This document shows, one piece after another, positions 49,801-61,800 of a DNA stretch of 64,000 nt. A program made the position numbers and the translations under genes. The DNA lies in assembly GCF_000524195.1 (NCBI RefSeq), contig NW_020170393.1, positions 1,028,523 through 1,092,522 of the forward strand. The letters are read 5' to 3'. The notes under the pieces were generated by a model. The model was given only the letters and a program-made list of their open reading frames with translations. It was not told the DNA's origin and did no database searches. Source of the DNA: Echinococcus granulosus. Lineage: Eukaryota > Platyhelminthes > Cestoda > Cyclophyllidea > Taeniidae. Every line of letters begins with the position of its first letter. Positions within the stretch are counted from its first letter, which is position 1.

Positions 49801-52800
49801 GGCCTCGGTAAAATGGGCCTACCATCTTTATCCACCCCCACTCCAGCACATGACCCTTTGGCACAATAAATTAGGTCATTAGAACCAATCTGATGGGTAT
49901 ATCATTGTTGTGTGGTGAGACAAATTTGGTCCTAGTTCATGCAGAGAGTGAAGCCGCATCGACTGCTTCCACCCATTTGTTTGGTGGTACATGGAGCTCC
50001 TCCATGGATGCGGGCAGGCATCGGCAGTTCACTCCTCCTGACTTGTGGGTGTGCACGATCGGTTGTCTTGTTAGTCCGCACTCGCGGGCTCACACATACT
50101 AAAACACACACCTAGTCACGATACACACAAATCTTGCGACTTTACTGCTCTCACCTTACACACCAGGCAGGTAACCTGGTACTCCAACCAGCCTCCACGC
50201 CAATTCAAAACCATTAAGTAATCAGAGATTTTGAGCCTTACCTTCACACACAGGGGAGTGAGTAAATAGGGATAAAGAAAGCATCTCACAGCATTTTTGG
50301 TTTCATCCACTTATCAGATTAACTAGGAATGTAAAACAAATTGTAAAGGCGCTCAGCGATAGAGGAGCGGGAACGTTTCAAGTCCCACGCTTTTCCTTCC
50401 AGAGATCTTGTAAATTAGAAATCTGGCGTATTTACCCCTTTTCGTACCTGAGAGGCAATGAAAGACACTAAAGTTATAAATAACTTCCCTTCTTTCTGCC
50501 TTATGGAAGTTGACTTTTTTTCAGAATCATGATTAATTTCAACCTACGGGCTATCTTTCCACTTGCTGCCTTGATGATATTGTCTATTTTAGCACAAACA
50601 AGGCGAGAACAGGTCTCTGGTTCACAGAAAAACTACAGGTGGCGAAAAAAGACGGTCGTGTCATAGGAGTAGCCCCTACCAGTGCTCTTCGGGCCTCTCT
50701 CATTCGCAAACGAAGGGGTAACAGATCTGGTTTTTTTATGTTGTTTTGAATACCCCGTGAGTGCTGACCTGATGTAGTCACCTGTTACCAAGTGAAGTCT
50801 TCTTTGGTAGCGGTGGTACCTAATCTGTAGGACTGTATTATTGAAAGGGGCACTCTCGAATGTATGACTCATTTTGACTCGACGGTGGTGGAGGTGGAGT
50901 TTAAAGGAAGATCATAAACACCACCAGTGGTCCCCATCACCACCTTACCTGTTCGTGTGTGGGTGGCTGCCTACATTTGCGAGTGTAGCTGAGTGAGTGA
51001 TGAGTGATGATGAAGTGATGATGGGGATGAGTAGAACCAACGCAGGCTCAAAACCATTGATTCGCGCTGATTGGTAGAGCTTTTGTGCTAGTGACAAAGT
51101 GCGTGCAACGACCTCCCCTCCCTGCAAAAGTGACTAGAGGAGGAGGAGCCTTTGCTCAACAAACTTAACCTTGTTAAAACATTTTTCATGCCAGAATTAC
51201 AAGATGAGCACATAGGAGACCAATTTAATTGCCCCAAAACATACATGATTCACTGCGTCAATGCTAATTCAAGCTTTCCAATGTTGTGTAATTATTTTCT
51301 CGTGCTCAGGAATTGAATCGTTTAGATTTATGCTTTTGCCGCTTCAAAGGACACTCGAAGTTGGTCCGTTGTAGCAGTCGTTCAGAGAATTAGTGGATAT
51401 GTGACGCAGAGACTGCTTCACCTAATTTGCATATGAGGGCAACAGGTTCAACAGACCTCCTGTAGAACAAGTAACCATATAAAACCGCCCAGGAGTAAAA
51501 TGCTTGATAGAGTCAAAAATTGACAATATCTGACCCCCTTTTGATTGCCATTGTGTCGCAGTATGTGTGCATGGCTTGAATGGTATCATCAGTTTGCAAG
51601 CTCATCAGCTAGCCAATTAAGGCTTAATTCAGAAGAAAACTGTCTTCACAAATCACCATAAAAGTTAAATTTGGTCGGCTAAATTAGGAGTAACTTGTCC
51701 CATTTTATTCCTGCCAAAATTAAACATCTCCAATGACCTTCAAATGAGGCGGTAAATTGTGTCGAAAAATTTTGTAGGATGCGAGATATATTTAACAAGT
51801 AACCAATTTTTCCAGCCTAGAAGGTTCAAAAATTCGGTGCATTTGACACTGGCATCGCAATTACATCACACGTGACAGAGTCGCACCTAATGGTGTCACA
51901 AACAGAGTTGCTGGATAAAGCATGTGTGCAGTATTCTTGAAGCGGAGATGGTCACTTTCTTTACTTTTGATCAGCACTTAGGGCAGTTGAAGATGTATGA
52001 CATTCGGTGCCACATTAGGTCACATTCGTGATACTCGAGTGTCAAGTACGACATTTTGCTCACTTGGTGTTGCGAAGAGCTAATAGGATGTAACGTTATT
52101 TTGCCGATGAAGTAGCGTTATTTTGGAAATTTACAGATGTTAGCAATAGGCAGTGCCAATAAATGAATGGCAGAAATTTCAAGTCCCCGCTCAAATTCGC
52201 ATAAGCTAGAAATATATTTCTTTCAGCAATACGTTTGCCTCAACATTTGGAATTCTTTCCTGAAAAACATTTTATTGGCCATTTCTAGAAGAGTAAATAA
52301 AAGAATAATTTAGTCTGGGCCGCGTACTTTGTGGCTTTGTGGAAGACCATTTGCCCCTCCATTATCCTCCAGCTGTAATACCTACCTTTTATTAGGCAGG
52401 CAGATTTCTGCTGGTAGCCAGAAGGCAGTAAAGTAAGCCAACACTTGCCAACTGCTAGTAGTGCGTATTTCTGGGAATTCATCAAAAAATGGAGTTTTAC
52501 CTATTCTCATCATTATTTGTCCCAGTATTTACGCAACATGTCAGGCCTCTGCGATGGGGGTAAAGTTCTGCTTCATAGCGGTATTATGTTTGTACCTCTC
52601 TTCCTGAGAGCTAAGCAGTGTGTAAAACAGGCTACTCCAAAATGTCGCCTTCAATTAATCAGGGGAATTTGGGCAAAGGCTTGTTTTGCAATCTCCGGAA
52701 ACACATTAATTATGTACCAATATCCAAATCGTGTACACAAAAATTGTTGAGGCGATAAGGTGCAGGCTCGAACATTTCCGCTTCTTGAACCTTAAATCAA

Positions 52801-55800
52801 TTATCTTGTCAAAATTTAAATTACTTCATGGCATGGCTTTGTCTAGGATAACTAAGGACCCCTAATCTCGACTGTAGTTTTGCATTGTCTTCTGTTTATT
52901 TTGGCAGAAAAAAGCGCGGCCTCCTCTGTCGTCGGAATGTTACAGCCAACTCCACAAAGTGAGTTTATTTTGTATTAATGGCAAAATTTTCCTCCCGTAC
53001 TTAGTTTAAAGTAGATTTAACTGCCTAAATGTGTGCCTAACAAATAGAAGTAAAATCGTATTCAGTAGATTCAGTAGTAGACATTCATTTTCGTCATAGA
53101 GGTTAAGAAATTGCTTCGGGGTTATCCACTTACTCATCTCTCTTTACATTTTTAGGGCAAAATGGGTCAATCACCGACGTAAGTTGCATTATGCTCACTG
53201 GCATGTGCATTTTTGATCCTAAGTCATGCCAAGCGGCAATATAAGTTAAGCCTTGTTTTGCGCCTTAATTGGTGACTACGACTAGGTTGATAACAAGTAC
53301 TCCACAAATCATCGTCCATAGAACATCTTACTTTCGCATACTTCATCGACGCTTCGCATTATGTTCGTGCATTTTAAGTGATACATGAGAGCATCCTTCA
53401 TGCATCGTTAACTTCCTACAAGCATTTTAAAAGTGCTTCCACCTTCGTGTAATGCAGTGACTACCCCAAGAGAGTCGGAATGCTTCCTTCTGCTGTTAAA
53501 TACAGGAAAGATTGCAACGCTATTTCAAACTGTTTTTTAGTTTGAACATATTGTGTCTCACACTGCCTCATTTGAGTTTGATGGCCTAGGAAGCTGGCTT
53601 CGATTGCTGACTTTGAAGCGTCAAAAAGGCTACAAAGCCGTCACTTATCGATGAGGGTCATAAAGAAAGCTTAATTTCGCAGATACTTTTTCACTCAAAA
53701 AAAGACCCAAAGCTGCAGCTCTCTTAATGAATTTCCCAAAAAATTCCATTACCTTAGTTAATTTTCCACTTTGCTTTGGCTTGCGTGACAAACCCTTCAC
53801 TATGTTTAGACATTTTCGATCAGTTAGTATTTAAATGCTCTATTATTCCTTATTAATTCAAGTTGGCCGCCTATGTTTAAGATTTAATTTCTTGCAATGA
53901 GAAAGGGGAGACATCAGGGTCTCGAAACAATCAAGTCCTTTTTGATGAGGATGTTATTCTCAATGCAATCATCACCACTTTCAGCCCGTGAAGGAGGCAG
54001 CCCGAAGATTGGCACGAGAAAACGATAAAGACCATAGCTTGAGTTCTAACACTTCGCAACGCCCCGTAAGTAACTCCTCGCCTTTTACACCGACATCTTT
54101 TTTCATAGATACGTGGGTACGTATTTTTAGGAAAATCTGTATTCCTTTAGAAAACCTTTAAAATTTGCTTTGAAAACAACCTTCTTATTCACCCCTCCCT
54201 TTTGCTGTACTAAATAACGCAAAGCTAAAGCGCTTTGTGGAAGACTAAAACAACCCATGTTGAGCTTTAAAATACGCTCAGTTATGTTACCCATTTTCTT
54301 ACTCCTTTTATCTTACTCATAAACTTCTTTATACCTGTCCATTCGCATAATCTGCTTTTATTTATAAACTAGGAGCCCATTTTAAGACTCATTTGTACCT
54401 TTAGCGGTTACTTAACATTTACGCCCTATTTCCTGGTAGCCAACTAGAACCTGGAGCGTAACCAAGCAATTATGTTGAAAAATCCGAACACCTTTTTAGA
54501 TAATAGAGGACTTTGTTTGTACCTCAATGTGTAATTCTCCTGTCAGTCTAATGGTACTGGCCTTTATTTCCCTTTCCCAATATAATCTAGAGACTACATA
54601 CATAATTTCAAATATGCTCTTTTCCCATGGACCCCTTATTTCCTCCACGTGAGGCAACTATCCATATCCTGCAAACAATCGTGGCAATTAAAGTGTTTAT
54701 TTTACATTACATGCCCTGCAATCTGTGTTGGTTGAATCAAAGCCCATGACCATTAGACCGAAATAGGCTCAAACTTGCTTTTATAGATTTGAAGATACAT
54801 ACGTTTCATTCTCGGCGTGCTATTATTACCTGGAGTTCATGTTACTTTACGCCTTTCTGTGGTCGTTCAGTCTCCAAGGCTTGACTCCTTGTTATACGAT
54901 TTCATAGGCGAATTTAAGGGCTATCAGTAATATGTGTTATTCCCAGAATAAGGTTTGGTGCTATGGATTTTAAGTCGGCATAAAAATATACCTATCACTA
55001 TTTCACTTTACTGCGTTATTTTGTTTGTTTGCAGCAATGACTTGTCCTTGATGCCATGAGCTAGCTTAAACTGTAATAATGTATTCTTCTCCAAAAACGT
55101 AACTCCAAGAAATTACTTAGTGGTTACTTTTTGAAGTAATTTTAAAGTAGGCTTTATTTTCTGTGAAATATTTAAACAAAAAGTTTCCGCCTTCGTCAAT
55201 TTGTGGAAGTGTCAGAAAATGGGTATCAATTGACCCCAAATTCATCAGCACACTGATGTGTGCGATGAAGGACGGTAAATGATTTGGTAATAGCGAGGCC
55301 TGTCCGTCCTCCTACGCGCGGTTGTGTTAAATGACCTTCCATAGTAAAACACTTGCAATCAACCTTTCATTCGACGACTAAGCGGGGACGTCGTTTAAGT
55401 TCGACATTATATACCCAAGCAGGCGTTCAAAACAAGTCATGGGTATTCTGGCTGATATTTACGATTCCAACTTGTGTTTTGAGCAGTAATTATATCTGTT
55501 TCGTTTCCTTTGTGTAAATAATTAAAAGCGACCTTTCATTTTAAACATCCCCACTTAAATGTCCTACTTATTTTAAAAAATCTCCCAAAGTGATTTAATT
55601 TTTGCTATCTTGTCGTGTTAGCCTTCTTTTAGTAGTGAGGTTGCATTATTCTTCACGATTTATTCCCGTGAGGGAATCACAACCTATGGAATCAGATCAG
55701 CTTTGTACTGCGTTCTTAACCTGAACTTATTAAAAAGTTTACAAGATTTGTACTCAAAGTTCGTAAGTGATGATTGGTTCCTGTTTTGAGGCGTGCCACA

Positions 55801-58800
55801 GGAATGCGTTTGAAATTAAAGTGCCAACAAAAGTGAGTAAATTTTCTCCCCTCACTTTGTCTCAGTACTTACTACTTTATTTGACGGCAAACTTAGCCAG
55901 TAGAACCAAATAGTTTCAAAGCAATGCCTGTTATTCCACTCACACTAAGGATAATAAAACATTTTTTTAGTTTAGGAATTTTATATTTACCCAAAAAAAT
56001 GAATCACAACCAGCACCCACATTTAGCTGTAAAAGCATCTAGGCACTGTACTGCAAACCTAGAATTCGTTTGCCTCTTGCTTAACTAATGAAGCGAAACA
56101 AGACGATACAGTAATTTTGGTAACTTGAAAAAGAAAACAGTAAGATTAAGGACCGCAAATAAGCTGGTTTTGGAAACACTACCCCTGTCTAGTACCCCCT
56201 TTAAAGATACCGTCTATGTCCAGCGTTAATCACCAAACTGTGCATTTATTTCTACGCTGAAGTGTGGACGTTTAGAGTGCTCGTCAGTTTTCATATGTAA
56301 ATGCCTGAAACATCAATCTAGTTTTGGGCGTTGCCAATGTATTTGCTTCACTGGCTGGTTCTAAAGTGCATTAGATGCCTTTACTTTGTTTTGTAAGGAT
56401 TATTGAGCATAATTTTATAGTCTTCGACCTCCCTCTAAGAATTTGTGAGCATTCAGATTCATCTTAGTGTCAAATTAGTGGGAATTAGCATCAACATTTT
56501 GTACTTGGAGTTCATAACTGGGTAAAGGTCAGCTGAATGGGTCGTGTTTTAAAGCATTTTCAAAACAACGTTAATGCCCTCACTTTAATATGCTTGTCTT
56601 AAGTATTAGCTTTAATCACTAGAATTAATATAGAGCATGGTCAGACATCTGCTAGTTGGAACCAAGCCCTGCAGCTTGAGTTGACTAAGGCTAATGGGTG
56701 TTCAGTTGTTAGACAAACCAACAATAATCCAAAGTCATGCTTAGGTGTCAAAAGGATCTACCTACTGTATGCGAAATGTGGAATCCAGGTGTTTACTGTT
56801 TGAGTACAAAGTGAATTGTTGGCATGTCACAATTTTTAGCCGTCTGAAGAAAGCAATAGTCAAGTGTATCCCGACACCTCAGGACTTTCAAGCATGCGGA
56901 GAAGAAATGGAACTGCCCCGGTAGTAAGATCCTATATCCGTCTCCTGATATGCGGATATATTGAGTTCTCTCACCAAAATAACCACTCTTACCTTTTCAG
57001 CAAGTGACCGATCTAAGACGTCGCCTAAGTTCGGCGTCCTCCACCACAGCAAGCATTCAAAATAGGTCTCAAACGCTTAGGGTAACACATTTTTTTGTTC
57101 ACCGCAAATTTAAATATAAATCGGTTTGTGATTCCCGAAAATTTAACCTGAAGCCCTTGGTTTCTTCAACCAATGGACATCTTAGCTATGATTGTAGTTG
57201 AAAGCTCAGACTGTCTCAGTGGAGGCGTTAGATCACATAGTAGTTTTAACCGGCTCCTATTGCATGCTTTTTTATCTCTCAAAGTAAGCGGCTGTCATTC
57301 CGCAGTGAATAGGCGAACTTGACATCCCAAAGTGGCGGTGCTCAACCTGCCACGAAGTAGCTGTTCTTGTCACACCTTCAGCCTGTATCCTGGAGCCCCG
57401 AAATCGACGCCACCCACATGACGTGACCATTTTGAGCTACGACGAAACACACTATTGGCGTTATTTAAAAAAAATAGTAAATATACTACTCAATTCAGAG
57501 GATTGTGCTACATCCAATATTGGGGATGCGTCCGAAATACGCTGTTGTTGGCACCGCTCTCTCTAACATCCGAAATCGCGCATTTTCCTTGCTTCTCAAT
57601 CCCTACGGTGTTACCCATTTATTAGATTAGTTTAGATCGGTGGGTTTTTATTCGCCTCAGATCTGCGGTAGCTTTGCGTCAAGTTGTGACACTTCCTGAC
57701 CTTGCGAAGGGTGATTATCTGCTAGGTGAAAGTGTTTCACAATCCTCAGGCACATCACAAAACTGCGAAAACGCATTAACTTTACTGCGTAATTTCCTCA
57801 ACAATTATTAACAGGTTCCTCACGAGACTTACCCGCCCTTATTCGTAGGAGTTGCGAGCCCCTTTAACACGAGGAGTCCATGCCCCGTAGGTGCCATGAT
57901 TGAAGGGCTCCCTCCTTGTTCAGAACTAATTAACAGCTGAACGTTGCAGGTTCATTTAAATAATGCAGCATATTCAACCTTGGTGCATTATTACTCCCCC
58001 GCTCTCCCTCCCATCAGGCGCCTCGTTTTGGTTTTTTGTGCGCTAATCCTCCTTATCGCATTCCCATTTTTCCCATTGTTTGTGTCCCTTATTTCGCATA
58101 AGTAAACTCATTTTTTCCCCAAATATTCTTTTTTCTAATCTACATTCTGATGCATTCATCTAGCTAACCCGTAGGCAAGCTTCCTGCAGCTAGTTGGGAC
58201 ACCCTGCTCCACATTCACACAGTGGATTCGTTTTTACACTCCTTTTCGGATTTTTTTTGCTAGCCTCGTCCGCTATCACCAGCCACGGGAGCGGAACAGT
58301 TGGCATTCAACGTGATCTTCTCGGGTGTGGATGAATTGCCCAAGACCCTCCCTCGTATGAAGTCACGACAACAGAGCAGCTCCGGGTACAACACCCCCAA
58401 TACCCTCACCGGCTACTCCGATGTAAACAATTGGGACAACAGGTCTATGCTCAGTGGGGTGGGTTAATCTAACCTCTTTCGTCTTGCAGTGTCTTAAAAC
58501 CTTCTTTTAAATAATTCAGTTTAAATTTACTAGGAAATGAAGTTATTTTACTACTGAGAGCCCTCTTTACCTGACTAGGAGTTCACGATAAGAAATTGCA
58601 AAGTTGCCAAAGTCGGGTGGCAATTAACCTTCTTAGCGGTGGGATAACAGAATAACGAAACGTGAGAAAACTTTGGGAGTCCTGCTTAATATCGTTTTCC
58701 TGAAATGAAAAATTGCGTCTTTCTGATTATTAGACCAAGGTTATGTGAAAGTGACTTCTTGCTAGGTAGCATGATGACATTTTGACAGGCGATGCGTTTT

Positions 58801-61800
58801 CGCCAGGGACTTTTCAGGTCTAATTGACTAAACCCAGGGTATGTGACCACCATTTTAAAACTGGGGGCGACGATTTGCGAAGTCGCGTCAATAATCCGGA
58901 GGCAATTCTTGCAGAAATTTGCCTGAAAAGCTTGTAAAAAATGTTTTTAAATAAGTGTTTACCCTCAGATTACACCCCTCTGTTCTGGAAAGCGGCGTAG
59001 TGAGTCAAATCGCCGTCAGCGGTTGCAAGTGGGTCCGAAATACCCATCACACACGTCGTTAAAATGACGAGGCGAATTCGCACCATTTTTTACGATTGGT
59101 TGAATGTCTTTGAGGGCTTCGAGATTGCTTTGCTTTACAGGAGGTGGTGAAAGTGTTGCTCAGCGCACCTAATTGACTCGCCACGCTAATTATCAAATAA
59201 GTAGGTGATTTGTGGCTTTCCTATTCCATCCTGGTGTATGCAGAAGCTAAAAGAACAAGAAAAGTTGTGGGAATACTTAGGATTGATTCATCGTGCAATT
59301 GAACTAAATTTTTTTTCATTTCATTCTGGAAAAGTGGTTTTTTTTCTTCTTCGTTAATGCCTATGTGAATGGTCATCCATTTGAGTGGTCAGTTTGCTAC
59401 CTTTCAGTTTCCGCTAAGTCTTCTCCTTCGTGATTTGTTTATACTATTAAAAATATGATTCCTAACTGATGGTAGGCGAAAATTGCTCGATTGTTAGCCA
59501 AGCCTGATTGATGAGACGCAGAATGTTACATCACAGCTGGTAAAGCTACAACTCAGCCCTTGAAGACGAGTGTGTGACTCAAATGTGATGAGTGTATGAG
59601 GCGGTGTGGCATTGGTCTCCACTTCATTTAGGCAGCTTGCGATCTGCTCCACTGAGGATGCTACTCTAGCAGGTAGCACCATGAATATGTAGCGCCTCTG
59701 GACTTCCCTCAAGACGAAAGTAGGGTTGGAGGGGCGGGGGCTACTGGCGTAGCCCAGAGACCATGTCGCCTAAGCAAAAGTACAGGAGCGGAACCTTCAG
59801 TGGCCTTGAAACCAAGACTTTGAGTTGAACAAATAATCAAAGTGTTACATAGCTTCTCTTTTCTTTTGAGTGTTGTCTTTGGCGCTCCCTTTGGTCAATC
59901 TCTTGCGTCGGTGCTGTAAGAGATACACCCACGAACCAACCGCACCGGTCAATGAATTTGCATGCATCTACGAAGATATCTGACCCCGACGTCACTGATT
60001 CCCCCTGGTAGTTTTACTGGATCTGAAGCTCTTTCCAGTTTGAAAAGTGCGTTGGGAAGAGGGACTATAATAGGCATCACGTGTGCCCATCCCTAGTCCC
60101 AAAACACTTGCCTCAAAGCAATTATTTGGCAAAGGACAAAATTTAAATGTGCTGCTACTTTGTTCTCACTTCAGTGTTGTCCACCCACATATTTATCTGG
60201 GTTTAATTCAACCAGTCAGCGTGTTCGCCTATTTGATATCCTCCTACAGGTACCTTAGACAGCTCCGTAATGGACTCTTCCAGATGGTTCACGGATGGTG
60301 TCACTTCAGTTGTTAATGGCATTCCCACAGAACATGAGACTCAGGCAGTTGCCAAATGTAGCAGTCATTTTCAATCCTTCTGTTGAAAGTCGTCACAGAT
60401 TCTCCCATCCGCAGCATATAACCCTCTTCTGTAATAGGAATCGGAGTAGTTTTCCTTTAGAATCGAGCCTACTTTCCGCTGCGACCAATATAGCCCCTTG
60501 AGACATTTCTGAGGATGGAAGTAGATATAACACCGGGGTAGGATATGTACTGCCGACGTAGATTAGAGCTGGGATCTGTTGGAATTGCTGGGAGGGGATA
60601 CCGCCCGGTGGGAGCACAGAAGCGAAGCCTTCAGTCCTCGAGTAAGGAAAACGAAGGGTCAAACTAGGAATCAGGGTGTTGTAAATGAGTTTTTAATCCT
60701 TCAGAGATCCAACTCACTTCTTTCCCTCCTTAAAAACGCACGGTTGAAGGATGGAAACGGTTTGGTAAACATAATTACTTCGGTTGTGTACACAGCTCGG
60801 AAAACACGCTTCGGCAATAACTCCATGTGAATGACTTTCGGTGTGGTAATAAAATCACATTTTTAATTTCCTCTTTTGGCATAGATAAATAATTATTTTC
60901 CCCTAATCGCAGATTTTCATAAGTCGCCACCTTAGTTATGAGGTTTTATTATAATTTCGTGAGATGCGTTGTTGAGATTACTAAATTGCCGGTAACTAAG
61001 CGACAGACGGTCCATCTGGGACTACTGGCTGCCAATTTAGGGTTCTATGTTCACATTAAAAATTTCCTTAAAGCGCACTGGATGCATTGTGTGCTTAAGT
61101 GCTACAAAAAGCGTGCTTAAAACAACAAATGTATCAAAAACAATTGTTCGTTTGAGTTTAATGCGTGAGAATTGGCATAGGGTGTGAAATTTGGGTGACT
61201 ATCTCTTCAAAACAATGCGGGTTTTACTAGTTTTAAGAGCATCAATTTCATGTGCCTTATCTAACCTATCCAGCAATTCGTCTTCTACTTATCACTAGGT
61301 CTTGGTTGAATTCCTCATTAGCAATTTTACTGAAATACGTGCTATTCCCCAAACTGGGGTGTACCTTACACGCAAAGTCTGTAAAATTCGCTAGCAAAGG
61401 TGACCACCCAGTGAAGGTGACATACTTTGAATTTTTGCGTGTATTGTGTTACTTCAAGGTGAGTGTCGGCTCAGTGACAAGTGTCTACAGCGAAAGGGAG
61501 GAGAGTTTCACCCACGGCATTGTCATCACCGGGGAGTTGAGTTTCTCCATCGACTACGATGACAAGAGCGGCTCACTGCGGATCTTCGTAAAACAGGCGC
61601 GCGACGTGGCTAAGGCCGATAAGAAGACAAACAGCTCGAGCACGTAGGTGTTCCTCCATCCATTTTCTGATGGAAATTGAAACTGTATCACTTTTTAACA
61701 TAATCCCCTGACACTTTTGTATTAGAAGTTTTACCAGCATGGCTGAGTCGTCCTAGGCCAGCCCGCTCTGCTCCGTCACCAATGGTGAAAGCTCTGTTGC

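Larger units (their letters stand above)
58459..61458 (+). other. Intron of the synaptotagmin-like gene holding a paired element
   Basis: 3.0 kb between the linker exon and the first C2A exon. It contains two same-orientation LTR-like repeats (59688-59849 and 60489-60685) with a short interior. Reading frames at 60083-60830 fall in that element. The rest shows nothing recognisable. Confidence 0.65.

Noticed and set aside
52445..52750. 101-codon frame inside a synaptotagmin-like intron
   Set aside because: No domain and no phase-compatible exon edges for the host gene.
58264..58458. Possible unrelated gene in the synaptotagmin-like locus
   Set aside because: Its splice phases fit the chain of phase-0 linker exons, so it is part of the same gene.
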